64,000 bases of DNA from Podospora pseudoanserina (GCF_035222485.1 NC_085923.1:2356001-2420000); one strand, 5' to 3'; counted from the first letter of the stretch, positions 44,477 to 55,659 are shown. Made by a program: numbers and translations. Notes: generated from the sequence alone by a model not told the origin.

Positions 44477-46416
44477 TTACCGACCCATAGAGTTGTATTT
44501 GCTTGTCACAGGAGAGCTCCTTGTGATAGGCTTTGTCACCCTCTCCAACCCAGTTAACCTCATCTTTCCCCTCACCAAAACCGGGCTCTCGGGCCTTTTA
44601 ATGCTGCTCGAGCGCAGTGTGGTAGTCCCAGGCTCACACTTGTCTTCTTCTTGCAGCTGCTGATCAGACTGGGAATTTTGGGAATTTTGGGAGTTTTTCT
44701 CCACGAGAGCTCTCCTAAAACCCTGCCTTTCCAAACCTGTGATCCGGGCCTGACTGGGATCAGAGCTGTGCTGGCCCTGTTTCCGTGGTTCTAGCCCAGC
44801 GGCGCGATAATGGGTATTTGGTTGTTTCTCAAGGTCTCTGCTACGTTGCCTTTCAAGACCAGTCTTGTGACCAAGGTCTCCTGTACGTTGACTTGCTGCT
44901 CTCTCGAGGCCAGTTTTATAAGGGCGGCTGCCGGTTGATATCACAGTGGCGTCTTCTGTCATGTCTTGCCTCTTTGGCCTGCTCGTCCTTTCCAGGCCGG
45001 TTTTTTGGGACCGACAAGCAGATGCAGGCGCCTGTTCGATCGTTCGGGAGCTCCTCTTTTCAAGACCAGTTGGCCGTGTTGTGCTCAGCGTCGTGTCGTC
45101 TGTGGCCTCCAATATGCTTGATTTCTCCAGCCCAGTCTTTCGGTGTTTGATTTCACGGACTGCTGGCCCGAGCTCTGCTTTCCTCAATAAGGTGCGTCTT
45201 TCGAGACCAGTCAACCGGCTTGTGCTCAGAGCTGTATCATGGTCAGCAACCTCCAAGATGCTTGTCTTCTCCGGGCCAGTCTGGCGGGATCGAAGACTGC
45301 TAGGTATCGGATCCTGTGCTTTTGACCGAGTGCTTCGTCGTTCCAGTCCTGTTCTAAGCTGACTGTGACTTCCCGACATCGTCTCATCAAGATCTGGTCG
45401 CTCCAGCGGTTGCCTAAGCCGGGCTGCCGGCCGTCCTCCATCACCAACCGACGGACGCCGCGGTTCCAATCCCGTCTTCCGCCGACAACGGTCAGGGCTG
45501 CCGGACTCGTGATACAGCACTTCCGCTCTCGTCGTTGCTCGCCGCTCGAGTCCTGTCCGGTGATGGTGAGAGTGGCGGCCATCCGTCGCCACCTCCGCCA
45601 CCAGCACACCACCGCTCTTCGTGCCCTTTTCCAAACCGGTCTTGCGAGAGACCCGTGATGGCCTACCCTCTCCCTCCACCACTGTGTCTTCCTCGAGCTT
45701 CCTCCTCTTGCTTTCCCGCTCGAGCCCCGTCAGCTTCGATTTCTTGACTCTTCCTTCTTCTTCCCTCCTGAGCTTCCTGACCTCCTTCGGATCAACCACC
45801 CATGGTCGGCACAAGACCTCCTTCCTTAGCAAGGCAATCTTCTGCCAAAATACTGCCTCCTGCTCTGTCGTGCGTAGATGGGTGATCTTCTCGGCGCGAA
45901 TTTGCCTCACATCGCGGAAGACGGATATGCCACCTTTGATGTCGATTACGTGGCCGATATCAATTGGCCCATCGGTTTTAGGAAGAGGCTTCCCATCGGC
46001 TGAGGTATCGGGGTCTCTAGGGTTTTTGTAGTTGGTAACGGCTGGGTACTGGGGCGGGGTTGCGACAACACATTCAATGGTCGCACCGCTGCTGTCGTCA
46101 ATGGTGTAGATTATCCTGTGGGCAAATTCTTGTATGGCGACCACGACGCCGGCAATGCGCGCCCATTTTATGGGATGGTTGAGGTAGAAGTAGACATCTT
46201 GGCCTGGAGGGGAAGTTGGGTAAGCGACTGTACGAGGAGGCTGCTGACTGCAATTGTTTGCGACAATTGGTACACACCTTCGAAACCCGGGTTAAATGTC
46301 AAGGCTGCAATGTCTGTTGCCTGCAAGTGACACCAACGACCTGCTGTTGGCGACAGGTGGAAGCAGAACTGCGGGTAGAACTCCAACTCTGGTGACGCGC
46401 TGCCCGAGTCGGCCAT
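44477..46416 (-). CDS. stn1: Telomere-capping protein Stn1 with TGLER-repeat tail
   Basis: Two exons, 46416-46278 and 46203-44477 (74-bp intron), give 621 residues. The first 200 residues match Stn1: PQFCFHLSPTAGRW, DIAALTFNPGFEG joined to QDVYFYLNHPIKWARIAGVV, YTIDDSSGATIECVV and IDIGHVIDIKGGISVF, an OB fold of the Stn1/Ten1 (CST) complex that binds telomeric DNA and limits end resection. The helix REEEG ends the recognisable part. From about residue 204 to 600 the protein consists of spaced, basic repeats around a TGLER core, with no winged-helix C-terminal domain recognisable. The OB-fold call is firm; the tail's role is unknown. Confidence 0.88.
44540..45730 (-). repeat. About 16 TGLE(R/K) motifs in the Stn1 C-terminus
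   Basis: Protein-level repeat with core (K/R)-x-TGLE-(R/K/P), occurring every 20-35 residues: 15 recognisable copies and one degenerate (QPLERP). Two copies share a longer unit, SILEVADHDTALSTS and SILEATDDTTLSTT, pointing to an internal duplication. Spacers vary freely in sequence and length while the core is kept. Confidence 0.9.
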
Positions 46417-46962
46417 GGTCGATGTGGTAAAAGATGTAGATGGCTTCACCCAGCCTGGCACTATCCCTTGACCCGGTGCCTGATCAAAAGGAGGTCGATG
46501 CGGCACGCACGCCCAACGTCATTGTTCAATGCCGGCAAGACGCGTGCCATTTTCCAAGAGCGCGCCGCAGGACAGAAACCAACATTTGCCAAGCCCAGAT
46601 TGGTTGGCCAGGTGACGCCACCTGGCCAATCACAGCCCACCACTTGCCCTGGCGCAGCATATCTACCAGATGACTGACTGACGATGCCCTCCTTGATTAA
46701 AGAAATTCAAGACATACATACATGAGATCCAACGTCATGGGACTGGCGAGATCGGCCCGAAGTCTGGGGAAGTGGTCTCGTGTGCAGGACCGCGTTGAAA
46801 GAAAAAAGGCATCGCAGTGTTCTGCGGCTGATGTTGATTGTTCCCGTACAATAACCTACATGTGAACGCCTTGCTTATGTCCTGAATAGCATACCCATAC
46901 CCGATGATCATTAGACGCCCAGCTCCCATGTTCCATCCTTCCTGGCGAACCGCATCAAGCAA
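46417..46962. other. Intergenic region
   Basis: About 550 bp between two minus-strand genes; carries the stn1 promoter. No gene seen. Confidence 0.55.
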
Positions 46963-47898
46963 CTAAGCCTTCCTCTTCTTGGCCTTCTTCATCATATCCG
47001 CCTGCAGCTTCTGAAACGCCTCCTCATCGACATCCGGCTCCTCCACCACCCTCTTCTTCCCTTTCTTCTCTGGCTTCGCCCCATACTTCTCCGCCAACTG
47101 ATCGAACATGTTCATCCTATTCTTCTGATTCCTCTGAATCAGCGCTGCCAGCCCTGCCTGATCATCCTCCTTCTTCCCGCCCTTCTTCCCCTTCCCAGTC
47201 CCCCTCAGTTTATCATACACGCCCAATTCCTTCGCCAGTTCATCCGCCTCCTTTTCTTCCTTCTTCGCATTCTTCTGCCTTTGCTGTCGTGACTTTTTTG
47301 TCTCCCTGGTATAGTTCTTATAAGCCTCCACCTCCCCTTGTTCGATCGCCTCGTCAATTATCTTCCTGAACCTCTCATCATCCTCGATAACATCGCTCAG
47401 CATCACACTCTCATACACCCCGTCCATATCACCCTCAAACTCCTCGTATGCCGCTAGTAAATCCTCCTTCTCCTCTTCGCTCCCCTTGTATTTCTCGCGG
47501 AACGCCTCGATGGCCTCTTCGGAGATGGCATCTTGGTATTGTGCGGCGTAGAACTCTGTCCAGCTGAAGCCTTCCGAGTCTACGACTGCTTCAGAGGTCG
47601 AGCCGGTTTCATCATAGCGCTTCCGACGGACGGGATCGGAGAGGATGGCGTAGGCAAATGCGATTTCGTGGAACTTTTCCTTGGCAGAGGATTGATTCTC
47701 GGGAGTGGCTTTGTCGGGGTGGTGCTTTAGGGCTGATTTTCGATAGGCAGACTTTATTTGATCGAGGGTGGCAGTGCGCTCGAGGGAGAGGACCTCGTAG
47801 GGGTCAATGCTTGGGGGCTCGTCGGTGGTGAGGTCGTCGACTCTGTCGTCGTCGGACTCGAAGTCGGAGGGGAGGACTGGGCGTTTTGGGCGGGGCAT
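46963..47898 (-). CDS. J-domain protein, DNAJC9-like
   Basis: Single exon, 311 residues. Residues about 31-98 are a J domain: DPYEVLSLERTATLDQIKSA, then the HPD tripeptide at 60-62 (KHHPDKATP) and FHEIAFAYAILSDPVRRKRYDE. After it come an acidic and helical segment (SEEAIEAFREKYKGSEEEK), typical of DNAJC9, and a Lys-rich tail ending KKAKKRKA, a likely nuclear signal. DNAJC9 proteins stimulate Hsp70 and chaperone histones; the same role is inferred here. It is divergent from the deaminase gene, sharing a promoter region of about 320 bp. Confidence 0.87.
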   Translation of the reverse strand: MPRPKRPVLPSDFESDDDRVDDLTTDEPPSIDPYEVLSLERTATLDQIKSAYRKSALKHHPDKATPENQSSAKEKFHEIAFAYAILSDPVRRKRYDETGSTSEAVVDSEGFSWTEFYAAQYQDAISEEAIEAFREKYKGSEEEKEDLLAAYEEFEGDMDGVYESVMLSDVIEDDERFRKIIDEAIEQGEVEAYKNYTRETKKSRQQRQKNAKKEEKEADELAKELGVYDKLRGTGKGKKGGKKEDDQAGLAALIQRNQKNRMNMFDQLAEKYGAKPEKKGKKRVVEEPDVDEEAFQKLQADMMKKAKKRKA

Positions 47899-48216
47899 TT
47901 TGAATTGTGATGGGAGACAAAGAACTATTGTGATGTCTTGAATTCGGTTGTCTGCTCCTGATGGTGGAATGTTTAATGGATTCCCAGCACACGTCGCGTC
48001 GCGTCAGCTGTCGGTGGTGGGATGTACACGGTGTCGCACATGCTATCTGCACTGTAACATCTGCTGCTGCCAAGCTAGATCTCAGGTGCCCCTCCAAGCT
48101 ACCTGGTATCTTCCCCAATCTTACACTGACAAGCTGGAAGCTATCACGGAGCATCTCCTCCTCCCAGCCTCTCTTGCCAGCCAGAAAAAAACAATAATTA
48201 ATGCAATAGCCTCAAC
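47899..48216. other. Bidirectional promoter region
   Basis: 318 bp between the divergent DNAJC9-like and deaminase genes. No TATA box; it should hold both promoters. Confidence 0.5.
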
Positions 48217-48720
48217 ATGACCGACATCCAGCCCGCTGACCACAATGGCTACATGCAGCTCGCGCTGGAGCAAGCCAAGAAATCACCACCAAAACCCACA
48301 AACTACCGGGTTGGTGCTGTCATCGTGGATACAGCCTCCAACGAGATCCTCGCAACTGGTTACACCTTGGAGCTTCCGGGTAACACCCATGCCGAACAGT
48401 GCTGTCTCTTGAAGCTGGCCGAGAAACATGGTGTCTCTGAAGAGAATCTGGGAGATGTCTTGCCGACAAACCTGGCCTTGTACACCACAGTCGAGCCATG
48501 CTCCAAGCGGCTGAGCGGGAACCTCCCCTGTGTGGAAAGAGTCAAGAGGCTGGCGGGTTGTATCAAGACAGTCCATGTCGGTATTTTGGAGCCCGAGACC
48601 TTTGTCGCCGAGAATACGGGCAAGAAGAGTCTCCAAGATGCAGGCATTCAAGTTGTTGCCGTTGAGGGCTTCGAGAAAGATATCCTCGAGGTTGCCACGG
48701 CCGGACATATCAAAAGCTGA
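48217..48720 (+). CDS. Cytidine/deoxycytidylate deaminase-family protein
   Basis: Single exon, 167 residues. The zinc site is complete: HAE at 58-60 and the PC..C set within TVEPCSKRLSGNLPCVER at about 92-108. NYRVGAVIVD is the usual substrate-side strand. The PCSKRLSGNLPC form, rather than PCGxCR, resembles RibD/Rib2-type pyrimidine deaminases of riboflavin synthesis, which is my best guess. A DRAP deaminase versus another nucleoside or tRNA deaminase cannot be settled here. No pseudouridine-synthase domain is fused, unlike yeast Rib2. Confidence 0.8.
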   Translation: MTDIQPADHNGYMQLALEQAKKSPPKPTNYRVGAVIVDTASNEILATGYTLELPGNTHAEQCCLLKLAEKHGVSEENLGDVLPTNLALYTTVEPCSKRLSGNLPCVERVKRLAGCIKTVHVGILEPETFVAENTGKKSLQDAGIQVVAVEGFEKDILEVATAGHIKS

Positions 48721-49050
48721 CCGGGCCAACAAGGACTTATACTCAGACCAGCTATCTCACCAATCAGACTTGCGGGCTATTTCTTCTTCCTAGCATGGGA
48801 ATCATAAACAATGGACCAGGAACTGTCCCGCATTTCAAACAAACAATGACGAGACAGGTCTCAGTCTCACGCCTCGGTGTTGGCATGGGGGAAGCAATAT
48901 CACCACGGCTGCATACCAGTCTCACTTTTGATGATACCCACCCACCACGTCGAGATCAGAGAGGAACGATACTATATATAAACCGCGTTTCACCACCTTT
49001 TTGTCTATTCCTGCAATGCTGTTGTTTTCTGATGTGTGGTTATCGTCAGA
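48721..49050. other. Intergenic region
   Basis: Promoter region of the next + strand gene, including its TATA box; no gene seen. Confidence 0.55.
48973..48982 (+). promoter_or_regulatory. TATA box of the SURNod19-like gene
   Basis: TATATATAAA about 70 bp before the ATG at 49051, one of the clearest core-promoter elements in the window. Confidence 0.6.
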
Positions 49051-50309
49051 ATGAAGGCATCGTGGCATACGCAAACACTGCTATGGGCGGCAACCACCAC
49101 AGCCCTGGTAGCCCGTGATCCTGAGCCATATCATTATCAACCATGCAGTAAGTGCCCTCACTTCACAAATTTCAAACAACCGCTAATCTCCACACCTCAG
49201 CTGGGGATTACTGCTACGACGTCTCTTCTCTCGAACCACGATTCTTCCCTGAGCTGGAGTCTGAACGCCTCCGAATCTCCTACGGCCCCTTCACCACCCC
49301 CCCATCTCACGAGAACAACGGCCATTTCAAAACCTACTTCCGCACCAACCCCCCATGCTACGACTGCTACCTCACGGCCGTCAAAGCTACCCTCCAGTAC
49401 CCCAACGGCACAACCGCCAACACAAACACCTCCCTCTGGCTGCACCACGTAGCGATCATGAACCTAGTCAAGTCCTCCACCACCTGCCCAGACGGAGCAG
49501 AGATCGTATTCGCGAGCGGGAATGAGAGGACCGAGGCAAAGATCTCGCTTGATGGGACGGTATCCGCGGGGTATTACATCAACCCCCACGATCTGTTGTT
49601 CCTCTTGCCTGAACTGATGAACACAGCCCACATCACACAGGAAGCGGTCATTGCAGTTGATTATGAGTTTGTTCCTTTGTCTGATCTGTCTGTTGAGGCT
49701 GGGATGAAGAAGGTCACGCCGGTATGGCTGGATGTAGATGGGACTTGCTCGCCTGATGCGGGAGCTGTCACGGTGCCGAGGGGGGTAGGGGAGAGGTTTA
49801 GTCTGGAGATGGAGCCGGCTTGGAGGAGTGATATAAGTGGGGATATTGTGTATGTCGTGGGGCATGTCCACGATGGGGGGACGGGGGTGGAGGTGAGGAG
49901 GAATGGGGGGGTTGTTTGTGATGGGAGGGCGAAGTATGGGGAGACGGAGGGGTATATCTCTGACGAAGGTCATTCAGGAGGCTACGGGTATGGAGATGAT
50001 GGTCATGTTGATAGAAGGCAGTGGAGAGCTCTAGGGAAAGGGAAGCGCAGGGAGAAGAAAAAGGGAAAAGGCAAGGGGACAGTGCCTGATAATGAAGATG
50101 GTGACGAGGAGCTTTCCACTCCTCCGAGACAGGGTCTTCACATCTCCAGTATCAGCACTTGCACCCTCCCAGGCCGGATGGAGAAGGGAGACGAGTGGAC
50201 TGTTGAGGCGAACTATGACTTTACGAAGCACGCGCCGATGGTACACGGGGGAGGGTTGGCGCCGGTGATGGGGATAAGTCTGATGTATGTTGTAGAAGAT
50301 GGGCAGTGA
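49051..50309 (+). CDS. Secreted SURNod19-like protein
   Basis: Two exons, 49051-49147 and 49201-50309 (53-bp intron, gtaagt..ctcag), give 401 residues. The N-terminus (MKASWHTQTLLWAATTTALVA) is a probable signal peptide. LWLHHVAIMN and VVGHVHDGGTGVEV are histidine motifs of the SURNod19 (stress up-regulated Nod19) family, which may bind metal; cysteines are scattered as in secreted proteins. A Lys/Gly-rich low-complexity insert (KGKRREKKKGKGKG) interrupts the C-terminal half. Members are found in plants and fungi with unproven function. Confidence 0.65.
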
Positions 50310-50645
50310 GTTTCGAGTTCTAGATTCCCAAAAGCATCGAGATACCATAAGGTACCTATGCAAGGAACATGTTCCTGCTTACATATTTGATTGTGACTGA
50401 TCTACACAACCAACTTGGCAGGCAGTCAGCACCAACACAATACAATGATACAACCATCATCAAAAGTACCATATCCGCGAGAAACGATTGGCCAGCCAGA
50501 AACTCAAGACCGACTCGTCCAACCACATTCTCACGCCTCATGATCCTCACAGCCACATTTCCTCTCTCATATATCCTGAGCACCCCGCTCCTCCTACCCA
50601 TTGTTCTCAAATCCCACCATCTCCCAGTTCATTACCACCACCAAC
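50310..50645. other. Intergenic region
   Basis: 336 bp between two + strand genes, mostly C-rich near the next start. Nothing recognised. Confidence 0.5.
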
Positions 50646-51518
50646 ATGATACCCCTAAGCAACCCAATCTGGTACATCCTCGAAAACTACATCTACGCCC
50701 TCCCCACTCCCCCCCCTCGCATCCGCACAAAACCCCTTGAAGTAATCTGCGTCGGCCTCCCCAGAAGCGGCACCGAATCCCTCCAGCACGCCCTCCTCAC
50801 CCTCGGCTACGACCACACCTACCACGGCTGGGACATCATCTACGAAGAACCGAACTACGCCCAAGAATGGGTCAAGCTCTGCCGCAAGAAATGGTTCGGC
50901 CCCCCTTCCGGCCGCACAACCTTCACCCCCCTCGACTTTGACCCCCTCATCGGCCACTCCACCGCCCTCACCGACGCCGCCGCCTCCGTCTTCGCCGCCG
51001 AGCTCATCCAAGCCTACCCCTCCGCAAAAGTAATCCTCAACCACCGCCCGGACGAAGACGCCTGGCACAACAGCATCTCCACCACCATCGCCCGCGGCGA
51101 GTCCCTCTGGCACCTCTGGCTCATGTCCTGGACTTCGGGACCCTGTTTCTGGAGCTGGCACGTCTATCTCCGTTTCATGTGGCCCGGTTTGTTTAGGTGT
51201 TTGGACGGGAATGTGGAAAGGGGTGTCAAAGGAAATGGGAGGTGGGTGGCTAGGGAACATTACGCCATGGTTCGGGGGTTGGTACCCAAGGAGAGGCTGC
51301 TGGAGTGGAGCGTGGAGGATGGGTGGGGGCGGCTTTGCGAGTTTTTGGAAAAGGAGGTTCCGAAGGAGGAGTTTCCTCATGTTAATGCTGCCAAGGGGTG
51401 GGTTGGGCATGAGAGGAGGTTGGCGAGGAGGTATATACTGGGGGCGTTGAGGAATGTGGGGGTGGGGGTGGCGGTTGTGGTTGGGTTGTGGTATCTTTAC
51501 AAAGAAATATTGGGTTGA
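50646..51518 (+). CDS. Sulfotransferase-like P-loop protein
   Basis: Single exon; I use the ATG at 50646 (290 residues), though one at 50601 is in frame. ICVGLPRSGTESLQHALLTL at residues about 34-53 is the P-loop-like PAPS-binding motif of the fungal Sulfotransfer_4 family, and VILNHRPDEDAWHNSI is its second conserved block (the 3'-phosphate site R..D..W). A C-terminal hydrophobic segment (VGVGVAVVVGLWYLYKEIL) suggests tail anchoring. True sulfotransferase activity is not established for this fungal family. The gene switches from C-rich to G-rich codons near 51180. Confidence 0.8.
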   Translation: MIPLSNPIWYILENYIYALPTPPPRIRTKPLEVICVGLPRSGTESLQHALLTLGYDHTYHGWDIIYEEPNYAQEWVKLCRKKWFGPPSGRTTFTPLDFDPLIGHSTALTDAAASVFAAELIQAYPSAKVILNHRPDEDAWHNSISTTIARGESLWHLWLMSWTSGPCFWSWHVYLRFMWPGLFRCLDGNVERGVKGNGRWVAREHYAMVRGLVPKERLLEWSVEDGWGRLCEFLEKEVPKEEFPHVNAAKGWVGHERRLARRYILGALRNVGVGVAVVVGLWYLYKEILG

Positions 51519-51673
51519 GGGTGATGATGGCTGTTTGAAAGTTTTGGTGCTTGATCATGTTCGACCATGATGTCTATATCCTGCTGCCTTATTCTACCAC
51601 CCCCTTGTGACCTCCCTGTGATTACGCTGTCCACGTATATATATACACCATCCCTTCCACCACCTCCTCTCAC

Positions 51674-52747
51674 TCACTCACTCTTCGGCTTAGCCTTCGC
51701 CTCCCCCTTCGCCTCCGATTTGGCAACACTCTCCCCGCACTTCTCCCAAACCTCCAACCCCGTCAACCACGTACTCGCCAACATCAACGCCGACACCACC
51801 CCCGTCGAAAACGGCACCCACCCCACCGCCTTCCCCGGCACAGCCATATCTAACACATCCGCCACCGCCCGTCTCCCCGCCTTATACCTCGTGTCCAACA
51901 ACTTGTCCAACTTTGTCCGTAACTCCTCCAACTTTTCCTCCCCAACCCTCACCCGCCCCAACCTCATCTCCTGCTCCCTCCATTGCTGCTGCTGCTCCTC
52001 CCACCCCCCGTGCCCCCCCTTCGACCTGCTACTCGTCTGGGGAGGAGGGGGCTTCACCAGCGTCGGCCCTGCGGCACCTCTCTCCCTCCTCACCTCCTTC
52101 TCAAGGTGCCTCACCTCCCTCCTCGTCTGCGCAATCTCGGCCCCCAACCTGCCGACCTTCCAACCCCCGGCGAGAACAGCCAGAATCAACGCAAAAAACC
52201 ACATCCTGTTCCCTTCCTTCATCACCTTCCTTGCAAGCTCCCTGCCCCAGACCCCCAGCCCGTCGACCTTGAGCTCGTCAACGAACGTGGCCGTCTCAGC
52301 ACAGTAATAGACCCCGTTGAAGGATTTGCTCAGTATCTCTAGCCATTTCTCGATGCCGACGCCGCCTAGGAGGAGGCCGACTGCCAGCCCGGCTTTGGCC
52401 TTTGCTGCGCCCGAGGATGGTGGCTTCCCTTCCGCTTTCGACTTTGCCGAGGCCTCGATGTATTTATCAAAGGCTTGGGAGAAGGACTCTAGGAAGCGGA
52501 AGAGGCGGAAGTAGCGCCGCCCCAGGGAGAGCCGGGATTTGAGTTCGGTAAGGGTGAGTTTCTTTCGAGGGGAGAGGGTGCGGGGGATTTTCTCGGCGGG
52601 GAAGCCGAGGAAGGGGAGGAGGGCCAGGGGGAGGGAGGGGTAAGAAAGTAGAAGCTGGGTGAGGGATTGGAGGAAGCGGAGGGTGCGTTCGAGGCCGTAG
52701 GCGTCGGTGGAGAATTTGATGAATTGGTGGAAGGTGTTTTGTGACAT
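51674..52747 (-). CDS. Peroxisomal PEX11-family membrane protein
   Basis: Single exon, 357 residues. The N-terminus FHQFIKFSTDAYGLERTLRFLQSL fits the PEX11 start, and LSLGRRYFRLFRFLESFSQAF is the conserved amphipathic helix that bends membranes. KVMKEGNRMWFFALILAVLAG matches the family's membrane part; a further segment (STGVVSALMLASTWLTG) lies near the C-terminus. A long Lys/Arg/Glu-rich coiled-coil-like loop (about 210-290) is inserted. PEX11 proteins drive peroxisome elongation and division. It resembles the divergent PEX11C-like fungal branch more than the short canonical PEX11. Confidence 0.82.
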   Translation of the reverse strand: MSQNTFHQFIKFSTDAYGLERTLRFLQSLTQLLLSYPSLPLALLPFLGFPAEKIPRTLSPRKKLTLTELKSRLSLGRRYFRLFRFLESFSQAFDKYIEASAKSKAEGKPPSSGAAKAKAGLAVGLLLGGVGIEKWLEILSKSFNGVYYCAETATFVDELKVDGLGVWGRELARKVMKEGNRMWFFALILAVLAGGWKVGRLGAEIAQTRREVRHLEKEVRRERGAAGPTLVKPPPPQTSSRSKGGHGGWEEQQQQWREQEMRLGRVRVGEEKLEELRTKLDKLLDTRYKAGRRAVADVLDMAVPGKAVGWVPFSTGVVSALMLASTWLTGLEVWEKCGESVAKSEAKGEAKAKPKSE

Positions 52748-53421
52748 TTTGAGGGAAGGGAGGGGATCGTCACGGGGGTGGGCGGTAAGAATCGGTTGTG
52801 TTGTGTCGTGTAATTATTGTGATGGCTTGTTTTGGACGTGGTTGTTGTGAGATGTTGTTCTGATGGTGGTGAGAGTGAGACGTGAAGTGTGGGTGATTCA
52901 ATGTCTTGGCGGTGTATCTTTTTACGAGAGCGAGATGGGCCGGGCAAGCTGTTCACTCATGAAAAGTATGCGTGTCCTTGGCAAGAACTAAACGGTCGTC
53001 CTAAAGTCGGTATCAAAAGTAAAGTTGAGATGAAAAAATGCTCAGGTCTCAAGAAGAATCGCGTCGGTGAAAAACAAAATCGACAAATCGTGAGATGAGC
53101 TGTCAGGTTTCAGGCACAAATGTCGCTCCATTGGGTGGCTGGTTTTTGCTGTTTATGGTTGGTGCATTTCCTAGCGCGCATCCGTTCAGCTCCCTCGAAT
53201 CAGCCCCTGACTCCTGTGGCAAGGGATAAACACACGCAAATGTTCAAACACCACATGTATTCGTTGCCTTCCATATGCCCCCTAATCTTCAAGTAAATAC
53301 AACACCGCCCAGCGAAAGAATGATGCACATGTACACAATGGCTGCAACAAATTCTCTCTCAATTCCAAACTTCATGCCTCCTTTTATCTAAGGCCTCCCA
53401 CCAGCTGTACACTCTATACCC
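52748..53421. other. Intergenic region
   Basis: About 670 bp between PEX11 (-) start and the nuo51 (-) end. It contains the PEX11 promoter and the 3' end of nuo51. No gene recognised. Confidence 0.55.
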
Positions 53422-55031
53422 TTACATACCAGGAGAGACAAGCACACCCTTCTCCCTAGAGTCACGCTTCCACCCACCAGCAAGTGCCTCGCCACCGTTC
53501 TCCTGAGCAAACTTTTGCATGCGCGCCTCAAGCTCTGGCCTGAAGTGGCGGATAAGACCCTGGATAGGCCAGGCAAAAGCCTCACCCAAAGCTAGGAATT
53601 GGGTCAGCAAAAAGTAGTTATTTATCAATCAGGAGAAGGGAAGAAACATACCGCAAATGGTGTGACCCTCCACCTGCTTGGTCAGCTCCTGCAACATGTC
53701 AATCTCACGCTCGCGACCCTGGCCCTTCTCGAATCTTTGCATGATCTGCTCGGTCCACTTGCTGCCTTCACGGCAAGGAGTGCACTGGCCGCAAGACTCG
53801 TGGCGGTAGAAGTGGCTGAGACGGGAGATGGCGCGGACAACATCGGTGCTCTTGTCCATGACGATGACAGCAGCGGTGCCGAGACCGGACTGGCTGTCCT
53901 TCAGGGCATCGAAATCCATGAGCTGGTCGTCGCAGACGTGCTTGGGCAGGATAGGGGTGGAAGAACCACCGGGGATGACAGCCAGGAGGTTGTCCCAGCC
54001 GCCACGGACACCGCCGCAGTGCTTGTCGATAAGCTCCCGGAGAGGAATGCTCATCTCCTCCTCGACTGTGCAGGGGTTGTTGACGTGACCGCTGATGCAA
54101 AAGAGCTTGGTGCCCTGGTTGCGCTCACGGCCGAAGCCGGCGAACCAGCTGCCACCACGACGGCAGATGGTAGGGGCAACAGCAACAGTCTCGACGTTGG
54201 CAACAGTGGAAGGGCAACCGAAAAGACCGACAGCGGCAGGGAAAGGAGGCTTCAACCGGGGCTTGCCAGGCTTGCCCTCAAGAGACTCGATCAAGCTGGT
54301 CTCCTCACCGCAGACGTAGGCACCGCCACCACGGTGAACGTAGACATCAAAGTCATAACCGGAACCGCAGGCGTTCTTGCCAATAAGACCGTCGGCATAA
54401 GCCTCGTTGATGGCGTTTTGGAGAACGGCAGCCTCGTGGATAAACTCTCCACGAATGTAGATGTAAGCAGCCGAAGCGTTCATGGCACGGCCAGCGACCA
54501 AGCAGCCCTCCACCAGCTTGTGGGGGTCCTTGCGCATAATCTCGCGATCCTTGCAGGTTCCCGGCTCACCCTCATCGGCGTTGACAACCAGGTATCTCGG
54601 TTTGTTGTCCTTGTCCCAGTCCTTGAAGTTCATGAACGACTGCATAACAGCGTTAGTAAGCTTACTTCTTCTGTCGTCCAAAGCTCCAAACGCACCCATT
54701 TCAGACCCGAGGGGAAACCAGCACCACCACGTCCGCGGAGGCCGGAGGCCTTGATCTCGCCAATGATCCAGTCGTGGCCCTTGAGGAGGATCTCCTTGGT
54801 CTTGTGCCAGTCGCCCATCTTCTTGGCGCTCTTGAGGTCGGGGGGGAAGCGGCCGTAGAGGTTCTGGAAGATGCGGTCCTGGTCGCGAAGGCCACCATAG
54901 GTACGGCTAGGGGCAGCGCCGTCCTGGACGGTAGCGAACGAACGGCATTGTTGTTGCGTCGTGGCGGCCGCGACAGCGTTTGTGAGGGTCTTGGCCGACG
55001 CCTTGGTGGGCGCAGCAGTGCGGGACAACAT
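53422..55031 (-). CDS. nuo51: Complex I 51 kDa subunit (NADH dehydrogenase flavoprotein 1)
   Basis: Three exons, 55031-54696, 54639-53652 and 53591-53422 (introns 56 and 60 bp), give 497 residues. The N-terminus is a mitochondrial presequence ([20 protein letters not shown]). [15 protein letters not shown] joins [14 protein letters not shown] at the first splice. The FMN/NADH pocket ([35 protein letters not shown]) and the cluster N3 ligands ([11 protein letters not shown], with the later Cys in HTIC) are intact. It is the matrix-side NADH-oxidising subunit of complex I. Length and every motif agree with the family. Confidence 0.97.
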
Positions 55032-55659
55032 GTTGGTATAGATTCGTGTCTCTGCTCGGCAGAGACAGAGGGAGGCGGAATGCCAGTGGGCCGGGGCCGG
55101 GGGGGGTGGTGGGTTGAGAAGAGGGAGAAGAGGTCGTCGAGGGGTTCGTTCGTTCCTGGGGACGACCACGACGAGGGAGGTTGAGGTTGGCCTGTGGCTC
55201 AATTGAGCGATTGTGAGCGGCTTCTTTGAGATTTGGTTTCGCAACGTCGATGATTGGCTGAAATTTACCGGGATGTGGCGGGCAGGCACTTGGGCCGCCT
55301 GTGGCGAGAGCTGCCAAGATCGCTGACGCAGTGTGGGGGAAGCTGTTCGCTGAAGAGCTCCGAGAGCTTCAACAAAAAGTTCCCTGAACAACACCATCTC
55401 TTTGTCTCGACAAACCATCGTCAGCCTTGCGCTCCAGCCTCGACCGTCCGCCCACAACGCCCTCCGGACGAGGAGCTGCGTGTGGCTCTAGTTATCAGTC
55501 AATGCTATATTGTTTTGGTCCAGCTACCACTCCCTTCCTTGCACCTACGTATACTGTGCCATGCGCCCAAGCTCTCGACAATCTAGCAGTGTCAGCCTTG
55601 GCCAGTGATCAACACCACCAAACATCACCACAAAACAAAACTCTCGACTTTTAGCAAAG
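55032..55659. other. Divergent promoter region
   Basis: Between nuo51 (-) and the dynactin p27 gene (+), 628 bp. No additional gene seen. Confidence 0.6.

Noticed and set aside
43866-44663. Open frame on the + strand between GH81 and stn1
   Set aside because: Overlaps the stn1 3' end, low complexity, no recognisable domain or intron context.
53599-54858. Open frame of about 420 codons opposite nuo51
   Set aside because: Antisense shadow of a firmly identified three-exon complex I gene.
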